Notes: generated by a model from the letters alone, not told the origin. Shown: positions 47,069 through 60,194, counted from the stretch's first letter. The stretch: 64,000 nucleotides of DNA from Amphirosellinia nigrospora (GCA_004123355.1 SCHM01000004.1:3070316-3134315), one strand, 5' to 3'. Program-made: numbers and translations.

Positions 47069-48293
47069 TACCAACCCGACCATTTTATTACATTAGGCGC
47101 ATCCAATAAATACAGGGACCTGCTGTAAATGGCACATCTCGGTTAATGTGAAAAGTAGAAGGACATAGCAGACTGAAACTCGTTCGTAAATATCTCATTT
47201 AATGTATGCTTCGTCCTCTGCATGCCTAGGCACCTTATTCAAGTTGAGATTAGTCCATCTGTGGCGTCTTTCTCATTCACTAGTCAGTTCTCATTAAGTG
47301 GCCTATCCGATCCGATGCATGACCCTGCAAGTCTATTTGGCTTTTGCAGGACATGAGGTACTGCATAGGCGAGAAATATGGTCTTCCGTAACATCATTGT
47401 TAATATCCTGTGAATGCTCAAGCACCAGTACCTGCCAAGCCTATCGGCACGAGGCTACGCACCCAATACAAACATCGTATTTCAGGACAGGTGCTTCAGC
47501 TTTCAAATGCCGTGGTGATTGGTTTTCTTTGCTTCTATCAAATGATATGGCTAGTTGCGGGCTCCGGGTAATAAGAAGAGGCCTGCAGAACCATCCGTGG
47601 TAAAATATAGTATGATGTAATAAAGCTAGCTAACTAGTACGTAGGTGCATCGATCGGCCTACGTGTCAGGAGTAGCGGTGTTTCTTTTGGATAGCCACAA
47701 GCAGAGGCTTAGCTGAAGCTGCTCGAGCCGTGTAGGCCATAGAATATGGTGTAATAGCACCAATAGACTGAAATATCAACCATTGAATTGACTAGGATCG
47801 GCGGTACTGTAGGTTTGCGTCCCTGGATATGCATACTCGATACTCGTATCCGATTGGATGTCTCGAGGGTGGATCACATGTTTGTCCAGTCAAAACCCCT
47901 CCATGCAGCCAACCCCGCCAATCAACAGCCCCGCGTACAGGATGGCTTCTCTACTAGCTTGACGTAACTAAGTGAAAAAAAAAAGTAGCTCTGGCGGTTT
48001 CGGTCTGAAGTTTTTTTCTTTTCCTCTCTTACTTTATATCACAGACTAAGCCGTCTCTCACTGGTTATATTCTCGAGTATCCCCAGAATTGCTTGCAACA
48101 CTTCTTTGAATCGTGTGCTTAGAAGCCTAGCCCGGGATGGTCAATTGAGCAGCAAGCACGGCCGCGCAGTATTAGAGGGCGAGCTGCCCGTTTATACTTC
48201 GTTCTGTCTTCACGATCACTATCGCTTAGTTATCTCTTCCCAAAACCTCAATTATACCATCATCTCAAGCTCTGCGGCAGGCGCAGCAACACG

Positions 48294-51200
48294 ATGGATT
48301 CTGTCCATTATCCGCCCTCGACGGCGCGGTTAGTCGACCCCAATGATGGGGCTCATGTGCCTCGATCTCGAAGACAACTCGTCCTATCAAGGATACAGTT
48401 TCGGTGCCAAAAGAGTATCGCTGGTGAATTGGTCTTCCAGACCGGCATGGTTGGTTATCCAGAGTCCATAACAGACCCTTCCTACCGTGGCCAGATCCTT
48501 GTCATCACGTTTCCCCTGGTGGGAAACTATGGCGTGCCCTCCCGTGAGACCATGGATGAGCTTCTGAAAGACCGCCCGCCCATTTCGAGTCCTCCGAAAT
48601 ACACATTGCTGGTCTAGTTGTGTCTTCATACGCTGGTGAAGATTATTCGCACTTCTTGGCTACTTCATCTCTCGGAGCGTGGCTTAAAGAGCAAGGTGTG
48701 CCGGCCATGTATGGGGTGATACTAGGTCTTTGACTGAGCGTATCCGCCAGGAGGGTAGCATGCTGGGCCGTATACTCCTTCAGAAATCCAACCTCAAACG
48801 GGGATTCCAATGGTGTCGTCAACGAGACGTGACTAGTCTACTGGGCCGCAAGGATTGGAGACCGTACTTTGAGTCTCACGATTGGGTTAATCCAACACAA
48901 AGATCTAGTCGCTGAAGGTGAGTTATTCTTCCGTTATCTATTGATCCAATCAGCTGACTAGTTACAGTCTCAATCAAAAAGGTTCAGCTTTACCAGCCGC
49001 CTCCAGAATCTGCCCTCAAACATCCCTCTGGGCGCACCCTTCGTGTCCTCTGCCTCGATGTCGGCATGAAGAACAACCAATTGCGATGTTTTCTGACTAG
49101 GGTGTTGAAGTCAAAGTTTTCCCATGGAATTACGATTTCTCTCAAGAAAAGGACTACGATGGTCTTTTCATCTCTAATGGGCCGGGTGATCCCGCGGTAC
49201 TACGCGACACTACAGTCAAGCATATTGCTGAGACGCTAAAGCTTAATCACACGCCTGTGTTCGGAATCTGTCTTGGCCATCAGCTTCTTGCACAGGCAGC
49301 TGGCGCCAGCACCGAGAAAATGAAGTTCGGTAATCGTGGACACAATATTCCCTGTACGAGCATGGTTACAGGCAAGTGTCACATCACCTCCCAGAACCAC
49401 GGTTTTGCGGTTAGTGCCCAAACACTACCTAAGAACGAGTGGAAGGAGTTGTTTGTGAACGCCAACGATGGTAGTAACGAGGGAATTATGCACATCAGTA
49501 AACCCTACTTCAGTGTCCAGTTCCACCCAGAAAGCACGCCTGGCCCTCGTGATACCGAGTTTCTATTCGACGTTTTCATCAACACAATCATCAAATGTGC
49601 AGAAGATTCGAAGATGCTCAACTCGCCTGTGAGTTTCCCTGGTGGCACTTATGAGGAGAACGAGAAGCTACATCCGCGAGTTCATGTCAAAAAGGTCCTT
49701 GTCCTTGGTAGTGGCGGCCTGAGCATTGGCCAAGCTGGAGAGTTTGATTACTCCGGCAGCCAGGCCATCAAAGCTTTGAAAGAGGAAGGTATCTATACCG
49801 TCTTGATCAATCCCAACATTGCGACGATACAAACATCAAAAGGTCTCGCCGATAAGGTGTATTTTCTTCCAGTGACAGGCGAATTCGTGCGTAAAGTTAT
49901 TATACATGAACGACCAGACGCTATTTACGTTACTTTTGGTGGCCAGACCGCTTTACAAGTGGGCATTCAACTGAAAGATGAATTCGAGGAGCTCGGAGTC
50001 AAAGTCCTTGGTACTCCCGACACCATCATCACAACAGAAGACCGAGAGCTTTTCGCTCGAAGCATGGACTCGATTGGAGAGAAATGTGCCAAGTCTGCCT
50101 CTGCAAGTAGCGTGGACGAAGCTATGCGTGTAGTCAAGGGCATTGGCTTCCCCGTTATTGTTAGAGCCGCGTATGCGCTGGGTGGTTTAGGGAGTGGTTT
50201 TGCTAATAATGAAGCCGAGCTTTTCGACCTCTGCAGTAAAGCCCTAGCCGTAAGCCCTCAGGTCCTGATTGAAAGAAGTATGAAAGGTTGGAAGGAAATC
50301 GAATACGAAGTTGTCCGAGATGCTCAGGATAACTGTATCACGGTCTGCAACATGGAGAACTTTGATCCTCTTGGCATCCACACGGGCGATTCTATCGTCG
50401 TTGCGCCGTCCCAGACTCTCTCCGATGAAGACTATAACATGTTGCGAACAACAGCTGTCAATGTTATTCGCCACCTTGGGGTTGTTGGAGAATGCAACAT
50501 CCAATACGCTTTGAACCCCTTCTCTAGAGAATACTGCATTATTGAGGTTAACGCACGCTTGTCGCGTTCATCTGCGTTGGCCTCCAAAGCCACAGGCTAT
50601 CCCCTAGCCTTCATCGCAGCAAAGCTGGGCCTCGGTATTCCTCTAAAAGACATCAAGAATGCAGTCACGAAAGTGACATGCGCCTGCTTCGAACCTTCCT
50701 TGGACTATGTTGTTGTTAAGATGCCACGATGGGATCTCAAGAAATTCACTCGAGTTTCCACTCAGCTTGGCTCTTCGATGAAGAGCGTTGGTGAGGTCAT
50801 GAGCATCGGGCGGACTTTTGAGGAGGCCATCCAGAAAGCAATCCGTGCCATCGATTTCCATAACCTCGGATTTGGAGAGACGAAGGCACTTATGTCTATC
50901 GATGACGAGTTACAAACCCCCTCAGATCAACGCCTATTTGCCATTGCCAACGCCATGCATGCTGGCTACTCGGTTGACAGGATCTGGGAGCTGACCAAGA
51001 TCGACAAGTGGTTTTTACATAAACTGATGGGCTTGAGTAACTTCGGTAAAACAATGGCTAAATATAACACTACACAGATCTCTAGCCGCCCAGACCTTCT
51101 CCTTGAAGGTAAACGGCTAGGGTTTAGTGACCGCCAATTGGCCAAGTTCTGGGATTCCAATGAGCTCGCCGTTAGACGCATGAGAAACGAGGCTGGTATC

Positions 51201-54200
51201 ACACCCTTTGTTAAGCAGATTGATACAGTAGCTGCCGAATTTCCCGCATATACGAACTACCTCTATCTGACCTACAACTCTTCGGAAAATGATAGCTTCA
51301 ATGATCATGGCGTCATGGTTTTGGGTTCGGGCGTTTATCGAATAGGATCCTCCGTCGAATTCGATTGGTTCTGTGCGTGCGATCCGCACTCTAAGGGAAT
51401 CTGGCTTCAAGACTATCATGGTTAACTACAACCCTGAAACTGTTAGCACGGACTACGATGAAGCAGATCGCTTGTACTTTGAGAATATTAACTTAGAGAC
51501 CGTCCTTGATATTTACCAGATGGAATCGGCCAGTGGAGTGCTTGGTGCCATGGGTGGCCAGACTCCGAATAATATTGCTCTACCTCTACTACGTTCCGGA
51601 GTTAAGGTCCTTGGAACGTCGCCAGAAATGATCGATCGGGCCGAGAATCGATACAAGTTCTCACGTATGCTTGACGAGATTGGTGTTGATCAGCCAACTT
51701 GGAAAGAGCTCACAAGCTTTACAGAAGCTAAAGCATTTTGTCAGAAGGTTTCATACCCTGTCTTGGTTCGACCATCCTACGTGCTCTCAGGTGCAGCTAT
51801 GAACACAGTCTACTCTGAGGCGGATTTGGAGTTGTATCTTCAGCAAGCTGCTGATGTTTCTCGAGAACATCCAGTTGTGATTACTAAATACATCGAAAAC
51901 GCCAAAGAAATTGAGATGGATGCTGTCGCACAAGACGGCACTGTTGTAGGTCACTTCATTTCGGAGCATGTCGAGAATGCCGGTGTCCACTCAGGTGATG
52001 CAACACTCATTCTACCGCCACAAGATCTTGAACAGACAACGATCAGGCGTATAGAGGAGGCCACAAAGAAAATCGGCGCTAAGCTCAATGTTACGGGTCC
52101 ATTCAATATCCAATTCATCGCGAAGGATAACGATATCAAAGTGATCGAATGTAACGTTCGAGCATCTCGCTCATTCCCTTTCGTATCTAAAGTCATGGGA
52201 GTTGATCTTATCGAGATGGCAACCAAGGCAATTATGGGCGTTCCTTTCAGCGAATATCCGCCAACCAATCTTGCTGCCGGTTCTGTGGGAGTGAAGGTCC
52301 CACAGTTCAGCTTCTCTCGACTTTCCGGCGCTGATCCTGTTCTCGGTGTAGAAATGGCATCCACTGGTGAAGTTGCTTGTTTTGGAAGAGACAAATACGA
52401 GGCCTATCTTAAGGCATTGATGTCAACTGGTTTCAAAATTCCCAAGAGCAATATTCTCCTATCAATTGGATCGTACAGAGACAAAAAGGAGATGCTACCC
52501 TCAGTCGAAAGACTCCAACAATTGGGATACAAGCTATACGCTACTGCTGGCACAGCCGACTTTTACCAAACAAACGGTATTCCTGTACAGTTTTTGGAGG
52601 CACTCGGGAAAGAAGACGACGACCAGAGGTCTGAATTCTCGTTGACGCAGCACCTGGCGAACAACATGATCGATCTCTATATCAACCTTCCATCTAATAA
52701 CAAGTATAGGCGACCAGCAAATTACATGAGCAGGGGTTATCAGACACGTCGAATGGCGGTGGATTACCAGATCCCTCTGGTAACGAATGTCAAGAACGCC
52801 AAAATACTTGTCGAGGCAATTGCTAGACATTTCGATCTTGAAGTTTGCAATCGTGACTACCAGACAAGCCACCGTTCAATTGCCCTACCAGGGCTGATCA
52901 ATATCGCCGCTTTCGTGCCAGGAATTGTGTCTTCTGCCAGCCATGATCTACAAACGGTCACAAAGGCGTCAATTGCTTCTGGCTTTAGCATGGTCCGTGT
53001 CATGCCTATGGAGTTGATGGGTCCATTACCGATGCAAGAACGCTCAAGCTTGCCCAACTCAACAGCAAGCGTGGTGGATATTGCGACTTCAATTTCTCCA
53101 TCTCGGCAACTTTCGAGAACGCAAACCAAATCAGCCAAGTTACTAGCGAAGTTGGGTCACTATTCATCCCGTTCAACCATCTTTCTGACAACATCAGCAA
53201 AGTTGCGGCTGTGACTGCCCATTTTGACTCTTGGCCAGCACATAAGCCGATAGTTACCGATGCAAAGACAGCCGACCTCGCCTCCATTCTGCTACTCGCA
53301 AGTCTTCATAACCGACGTATCCACGTCACTAGTGTTACCACCAAGGATGATATCCGGCTGATTTCTCTCAGCAAGCAGAAGGGCTTGAGCGTCACCTGTG
53401 ATGTCTCGATCTACTCACTGTACTTATCACGCAAGGACTACCCTGATTGCCATTTTCTCCCCGAGTTGAGTGACCAAGAGGCCTTGTGGGAGTACTTGAG
53501 CACCATTGATGTGTTCTCGATCGGCAGTGTTCCGTTCCAGCTAGCACGCGCAATGAATCCTGGCAATGAAACTGTTAAACTAGATGCTGCAGCCGGTATT
53601 GCCGAAGCTCTACCTCTACTTCTAACGTCGGTCGTTGAAGGCAAGTTAACTATTGATGATATCAAGGCACGTCTTTATGACAATCCCAAAACAATATTCG
53701 AGCTTCACGAACAGACGGGAACATCAGTCGAAGTAGAATTAGAACGCACCTACACAGTAGCGAAATCTGATTCATGGTCTCCTTTTGTGGGCAAGGTCAT
53801 GCGTGGAGCGGTGCAACGGGTCACCTTTAATGAAAAAAGTTTGCCTGGACGGTGATGTTTTGCCCATATCGCCGCTGGGCAAAGACATGTCAACGCATAA
53901 TAGCATGCCCGCGCCAATGTCGCCTGCTACGGTTTCCACGCCTCAGGTAACCCCATTTCCCGCGGAAACTATGAGCCCCCGTCAACGTCTCCAAGTTGGC
54001 AGGGGTCCACGCATTTTTGAGGGTGAATTCGATTCTTCGCGGACTGTTGCCAAGCTTGCTCCTCCTACAGAGGACTTTCACCTTCCGGGCCGGCTCGCTC
54101 GCCTTTCGTCGACTCACTTCACAATCTTCTAGCAGGGCCCTCTGTTTTCAAACACGCACACGTCCTCTCTGTGAAAGACTATTCAAGATCTGATCTTCAT

Positions 54201-55105
54201 CTTCTCTTCACAGTAGCGCAGGAGATGCGCTTAGGTGTAGATCGAGAAGGTGTACTTGACATTCTTCGAGGTCGTGTGCTATGCTGCCTGTTCTACGAGC
54301 CTTCCACACGTACCTCGGCCTCCTTTGACGCTGCTATGCAACGACTCGGAGGAAGAACCATCCCTGTTGCTACATCTCAGTCGTCGGTGCAGAAGGGAGA
54401 ATCATTGCAAGACACTCTAAGAACTCTCGAATGTTACGGCGATGCAGTTGTTCTTCGTCATCCCGAGAGAAGCTCTGTCGATGTTGCTAAGAGGTAATAA
54501 TGTGCCGGTCATCAATGGGGTAACGGAAGCGCGGAACATCCGACTCAGGCCTTCCTCGATCTATTTACTATTCGAGAAGAACTCGGCACCGTTAAGGGAT
54601 TGACTATCACCTTCATCGGGGACCTCTTGTATGGGCGAACTGTTCATTCCTTGCTCTACCTGCTCCGGCACTACCAAGTTTCGGTACAGCTTGTGTCGCC
54701 CAAGTCACTTTCCCTACCGGCCGATGTCCGCGATCTACTCGTTGAGTCCGGCCAGTTAGTTTGCGAATCTGAAGAGCTCACTCCGGAGATTTTGTCCAAG
54801 AGCGACGTGCTGTACTGCACAAGAGTACAGAAAGAACGTTTCCCCAGTGTTGAAGAATACGAGAAGGTCAAGAATGTGTACCGTATTGACAATGCTACTC
54901 TGAAGCATGCGAAGAACACACACGAGTGATGCACCTTTGCTCGGAATGAGAAGTGGCAGAGGAAGTCGACTTCGATCAAGAGCGGCTTATTTCAGACAAG
55001 TGAGTATTATCACAAGCTGCTATAGCGACTATGCTAACGATTTTATAGATGAGATATGGACTTTATTGCCGCATGGCTCTGCTGGCGTTGGTTATGTCTA
55101 ATTGA
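48294..55105 (+). CDS. URA2: URA2/CAD: glutamine-dependent carbamoyl-phosphate synthase / pseudo-DHOase / aspartate transcarbamylase
   Basis: The fused enzyme catalyses the first two steps of pyrimidine synthesis. The start ATG is 48294. Introns lie at 48918-48967 and 55000-55048, and the stop is at 55103-55105. Domains in order: GATase (about 48294-49650; nucleophile in GICLGHQLL), and CPSase with two ATP-grasp halves and an allosteric MGS-like end (about 49680-52850; [47 protein letters not shown]). Then a DHOase-like domain (52890-53850) known to be inactive in fungal members, a Pro/Ser linker, and ATCase (54130-55105; [16 protein letters not shown], then [18 protein letters not shown]). 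The length, about 2,240 codons, is normal. UTP feedback is known for the family. At least ten apparent one-base shifts occur (for example near 48380, 48411, 48578, 48720, 48900, 49108, 51372, 53850, 54495). An essential gene is unlikely to be dead, so this is the best evidence for sequence error. Confidence 0.93.
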
Positions 55106-56171
55106 TCGATTAGATTCTAGACATATCCTTGATGTTGCGTGATGTTTTCTGAACAGAGTCAGATTTCACAGGATGCTATTTGCGGGTTCTTGAGGTGGAT
55201 AAAGTTTTAAATGATTTTTTTCTCTTTTTCTCTTGTTTCTCTGAACTAGATAGGAACATCTGCCACAAGATACCCAAGGCTCGGGCCACCTATGAGTGAA
55301 TGATTTTAAGCATTTAAGTGCGTCGGCGGCGTTCTATGGTGTGTGTGTGGATGGTTTGGACACTGTATATTCTGTGCATTCACACGCATATTTGGCGTCA
55401 ATGGATGTATTATATATGTACTATATATGTATATATATATACACACGTACGTTTATGTATGTGTACTCACCTGAATATATTTGTTACTTAATTTGTTTTG
55501 CTGTGGGTTGTGATGTAAACTGTTATTTTATTTATACAGTCAGAGCGATAGTGATGGTGCTAACCTTAGTGGGGTTGTGGTCCTAAGTCTTCAAGTAAGA
55601 TGTTGAACTGGCCTGTAGATTGTCTGTACCCCATGCCGACCTACCTAGCGGTGATACCTGTCTTATTACCTACTGATATTCTTTTCTACTACCTAAGGTA
55701 AAGTAGTACAGTCTTGATAAATAGTAGTTTGACCGTTGTATGACGTCATGGTTACATGAGAACCTAGGTAGATAGCTTACCTAAAACCCTCAAGCGTTGA
55801 ACCCTGGAGCAGAGGACATAGAAGGACCCCTCACGATAGCTACCAACATTTCTTGATTCCGGTATAGTATCACCACCTTTCCCCATTATAGTTTTCTCGA
55901 CTTACCTTGTATGCAGGCATACACATTGGCGAGATTAGAAAGAGCACCTTATAAATCTACTGGGTAGTTAGTTTTCTCGGTGCGAGAAAACCGGTTAGCT
56001 CAGACTTACATAACGAACAGTGGTCGGCCAAGGGTTCTACCACAAGGTCTTCTCGTCATACGACCTCACATGACGGCGGGAGATTGAATGCGCTATATCA
56101 CAGACGCGATAGTAACATCGCGACTATCACGACTCGCATCTCATCTGCAACCTCATCACATACGCCCTACG
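55106..56171. other. Intergenic spacer
   Basis: URA2 3' flank and promoter of the FMN-binding protein gene. It contains a TA/CA dinucleotide stretch near 55410-55450 and a small hairpin at 55971-55991 (GTTTTCTCG, loop GTG, CGAGAAAAC). No gene is supported. Confidence 0.45.
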
Positions 56172-57308
56172 ATGACAAGTACAATGTCGTCACCACCGCC
56201 GGCCGCTCCGTGGCGCAGCCTCTTCCTCTCGCATATTGAGAGCATGGACTCCCCCGAATTTACGCTTAGCACGCTTCGTCGTGCCTCAGCTGCCGGCGCC
56301 AGGAGAGGCGTCCATCAATCTTGGCCACGCCGCTGTACTTCCCGCGCGCGCGGACGTGTATCTTCCGCGCCTCTGGGCAAACTTACAAGCGAACCCGAAG
56401 AACGACGCGCCGCTCAATCCATCGGATGTTTGGGAAAGTGATCTCCTGACGTTTACCACGGATGCACGTATGGACAAGATGGAGGAGCTTGTGAGTATTC
56501 CCAGAATCATCATGGGCGTGCTGTTCATGCTTAGAGCACGAGCGAAAGCTTTGCTGAGATTATACCCCTAAAGCCTTGACGAAAATAAACACTCACAACT
56601 CAGTGCCAAATGGCGGTAACTAACCCCTATTGTTGCAGTGGGAAGATGGTATCGATCTGCAACTGAGAACGGGAAGAGGATCGGACCCGAAATCGCCGAC
56701 AACGGCGAAAGTGGGCGAGGAGCTCTGGGAAGAAGGATTAGCGAGGTCAAAGGGAAGAAAACACCGGAGCCCGTGAAGAGCACAGGAGATAAACTGAAGG
56801 GATCCGGCGGCGGAGCTACGGTCGAGGCCACGTTCTGGGCCCGCGAACCCGCTGTCCAGTGGCGCGTTCGCGGACGGGCGTTTGTGCTCGCGCCCGACAT
56901 CGAGAACTCACCCGAAGGCAGAGAGGTCATGACGTTGTTGAAGAGCCGGATGCGGAGCCTCCCCGTTCTTCTTCGAAGGGCGAGGAGAAGGAATGGAGCT
57001 TCGCCCGCGAGATCACGGCGCACTTTGGGAACCTGAGCCCGATGATGCGCGGCACGTTCCGGAACCCGCCGCCGGGGCGCCCCGTGGCACTCCCCGTGGA
57101 AGGCGAGGGCCTTGCGCTGGGACAGAAGGTCACGGATCTCGATGATCCTGTCGCGAGGGCGAATTTTCGGGTTGTGGTTATCGTGCCCGATGAGATTGAT
57201 CAGGCTGATCTAAGTGATCCCGAACATGGCCGGCGATGGATACATTCCTATGTCGGCGCCGGCCATGGGAAACAGGGCGAGTGGGAGACGGTTGAGGTTT
57301 GGCCTTGA
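56172..57308 (+). CDS. Alr4036-type FMN-binding split-barrel (PNPO-like) protein
   Basis: The preferred start is the ATG at 56172, just before the conserved APWRSLFLSHIESM. Exon 1 ends at 56490, the intron is 56491-56638, and exon 2 runs to the stop at 57308. Family hallmarks are the N-terminal PEFTLSTL strand, ESDLLTFTTDARMDKMEEL (FMN-binding turn), EATFWAREPAVQWRVRGRAF, AREITAHFGNLSP, RGTFRNPPPG, and the C-terminal VARANFRVVVIVPDEID with VEVWP at the end. These proteins bind FMN and resemble PNPO. Their substrate is not established, and a flavin-dependent oxidase role is inference. Frame shifts lie near 56280, 56765 and 56965. The middle of exon 2 is Gly/Lys-rich and probably an insertion loop. 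Confidence 0.8.
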
Positions 57309-59687
57309 TGGTATAAGATAGTGGACTATGGGCGGTCTACAGCTACGTTCAGTTTCCAGCAGCGCTACAGTATCACTTGTCTCCATGGCTCACCGATATC
57401 TGTTGGTTTGAGTACGTACATAAGCGATGTACAGCTTACACTTAACCCATTTACTTGTCCCCAGCATATACAACATGAAGGGGACTTTGTATCTTTCTAG
57501 TCCCTCTTGCTCATGCATGATGCCAGGCACGAGGATCGAGGTATCTTTTAAGCTAGATCGAGTACACATAGCCTTGTCTTGGAGCTCTCCTTGTCTTGGT
57601 ATGAGGCCGTCTAGAATCCTATGGCATATCGGGCAGTCCGCTCAGATTGCAACGGCGACTAGCTCAATCCTACGAACGGTCCCCTTTCCAGTGTATCGAA
57701 TCATTGGGATATCCAATCTAGCGTAGATGTAGACGTAGGTGGACAGACTAAAAGCGGTGTGAATGTTACAGCCCTCCCTCTCTCTCTCCCTTTCTCGGAT
57801 GCGAGCGGCATCGGTTAGCTTGTGTAATGGCGAAGGCCAATCAATGTAGAGTTAACAGGTATCAGCTATAGTCCGTGTGCTCGGTGCAAACAAACCTACA
57901 TACATACATAGTGTACATGGTGATCGATCAGGTAGGACCTTTTTTTCATAAAATCGAGATCCGGACACGGGGAAACCGAGATAAGAAGGGGGGTATTCTT
58001 CTCAGTCACTACACTACTAGCCAGGGGTCTTAGAGCAGTTTTGGATGGATATTCATAGGACCTGCCTGCTGGGTTATTGATGGAGCCTTGTATCACCTCT
58101 TGAGGTTCTTCGTTACTACAGTAGATACTACACCGCCTTACTTGATATCCTATTCGAGAGCCCGTATCGCTTAACCTAGGTAGTAAGAGGAATACTGGCG
58201 GATGGTTATGTGAAATCAGGGGTTGTCCTCCTCGGCCGAGAAGCACCGATGAATCAATCAGGTGGATGTTATGTTGGGCTGAGCAAATGACCGTGACGCT
58301 TGCGTTAATTATCAAGCTTGTTGTCCTCGACTACATATACTTACACTACGTGATTGTGAATTGTTGACTCGGTAGTTGTGCCATGCTGGTACGATCCCAT
58401 CCACTGGTGGTGGTGAGGTACAGTAGGTTTGTTTGATTAATGCATTGATATAATTCAAGCTGTGCCCTGTTTAATTACTCGATTGGCTCACCTGCATACC
58501 ATGTACGTTGGGGGACCGGACTTGGCATCAATCAATGATACCGTCCATCCAGCCTTAACCACTTGTACGTGTATACTAAACAACTGACAATGATTCTAAG
58601 TTAGCTTACTAGATGTGGGTAGATAGAAATGCACGTAATATTCTTTTTTTCGGTCAACAGACGTTTTTCGGTTTTGAATAAGTACTGTATGGACCTACAT
58701 GATACGATCGACGTAAGTACACTAGGTATTATGTCGTGTAATAATCTCATGGGGGGCGTTCTCGGCACATCCATGTGAGGAATGATTGCTCGCATGACCC
58801 TGCTTGCTTATTGCTGGGGACATGGCTGGCAAGTTTTGAACAGGCATAACACGTGTTCAGCCGCACTAGGAGAAAAAAAAATAATTACCCTTGAGGGTGT
58901 GTTCAAATCTTCGCGAAGCCTCATCTGTCTGAGCATGGGTCCATGGTAATCATGTGTTCGCTAGCGAGGAGCAAGCAAGCATACTATGTACTTATCTTCT
59001 CGCCGTATCATAAATAGATGTTTATCTACTGTATTGCCTTCACACACACACCAGCGCAGAAGTAGATTGGTCGAGTCCGTCAATGAAACTTGTATAGGTA
59101 TGGAATAGATTGCGGGCGTCGCTTGTGTGTGTGATACAGGAGTTGCGCTTTAATGGAATATACGTAACGCGATTATCGCGTACCCATAGGTACTGTACCT
59201 ACGCAGCATGATTTTCCGTGATGTCCGGTCTGTTAGCAGTGCTGTCTATGTATCGTGCATGCGTGTGAGGGAGTTGGTACTGCACTGTACAGACATATTT
59301 TGTTTTTTAACTGGAGAGTGGTGTACGACATACTTATGTTAGTTGTAGACCCTTGCAGCAAATCAATGGCGATGCGTCGGTAGCTCCGGCAATGGTGATC
59401 ACGCCCGTTTTCTCGAAGCTTTCTATCGCGTCTTACTTCTCTCTCTCCGTTCTTGTGCCCCTGTTGTCGGAAGATAGCCCGAGTAGGTAGGTAGATAACA
59501 GCTGGGGGCCGTTGTCTGTTAGATGCGCCGTGCTGGATTGCGCACATAGTTATACGAGGAGGTGCAGCATACCTTCACATTATGAGGTATGCTATATAGG
59601 CTGGAATCTCCTGCTGTCATGAATTTGTTGGCTGCGGTGTCTCCTTACACCTGTTGGTGCTGATACTGGTGTTCAGTCCTGCAAGAC
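57309..59687. other. Gene-poor region
   Basis: About 2.4 kb downstream of the FMN-binding gene. A CT-rich tract (57772-57796) and scattered TACATACATA microsatellite-like words are visible. I find no conserved coding sequence, terminal-repeat element or RNA gene. Confidence 0.45.
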
Positions 59688-59695
59688 CCTGACCC
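59688..59695. repeat. Left 8-bp target-site duplication of the hAT-type element
   Basis: CCTGACCC immediately precedes the CAG terminus. The identical octamer follows the element at 60187-60194. Confidence 0.85.
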
Positions 59696-60186
59696 CAGGT
59701 CAGTTATTCGCACATCAACTTTCAGTAATCGAACATCAAACTAGCCGCTTCTAGCCAAACCTCTTGAATGCTCCGCTTCTTACCCAATTTGTATAGAAGC
59801 CCTAGCAGCCAAGAAGCTAGAATTGAAAAAACAGTCAATTGCAGTTCAAGCAGTCACAAAAGGGCTACATATTAGGTCTCTTAAACGACGTATCACAACT
59901 AAATTTACTTACAAAAGCGTCTGAGTCAAGAACTGTCAATTTGATTATAGTGCAGGGCTATATTTCGGCCCGTACTTCTGTAGGTAGGCAGGTAGCAAAG
60001 GATCTAACACCTCAACCGTATTTTTAAGTGCTTCTCTTTTGAAGAGGTAGATTCTATTGGGTTATGCCGAAGCGCCTATACAAATTGGGTTAGAAATGGG
60101 GCGGTGGAGTGTATGGCGAGCCTCTTGACTAGAAATGGCTAGTTTGATGTTCGATTACTGAAGTTGATGTGCGAATAACTGACCTG
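59696..60186. mobile_element. Non-autonomous hAT-type miniature transposon (491 bp)
   Basis: The element begins CAGGTCAGTTATTCGCACAT and ends with its reverse complement. The inverted repeats are about 60 bases long (59696-59756 and 60127-60186) with one 1-base length difference. They continue imperfectly inward, sharing ACCCAATTTGTATAG around 59785 and 60080. It is flanked on both sides by the 8-base direct repeat CCTGACCC (59688-59695 and 60187-60194). An 8-bp target duplication and a CAG start are hallmarks of hAT transposons. The interior encodes no transposase. The perfect duplication and near-identical ends suggest a recent insertion that relied on a transposase elsewhere in the genome. 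Confidence 0.85.
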
Positions 60187-60194
60187 CCTGACCC
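60187..60194. repeat. Right 8-bp target-site duplication of the hAT-type element
   Basis: CCTGACCC immediately follows the CTG terminus and matches 59688-59695 exactly. Confidence 0.85.

Larger units (their letters stand above)
45162..48293. other. Longest intergenic region: divergent YVC1/URA2 spacer
   Basis: About 3.1 kb separates the divergent YVC1 and URA2 genes. I find no conserved coding frame. Supported features are the CAAGA repeat, a perfect 10-bp-stem hairpin at 45650-45673, and a CTACCTACCTACCTAGG-centred imperfect palindrome at 47041-47068. A T/C-rich leader tract near 48010-48035 is typical of strongly expressed fungal promoters. A long regulatory region or non-coding RNA is possible but not shown. 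Confidence 0.45.

Noticed and set aside
55971-55991. Hairpin GTTTTCTCG-GTG-CGAGAAAAC as a terminator
   Set aside because: It lies about 870 bases past the URA2 stop codon and eukaryotic Pol II does not use such terminators. A 9-bp stem can arise by chance.
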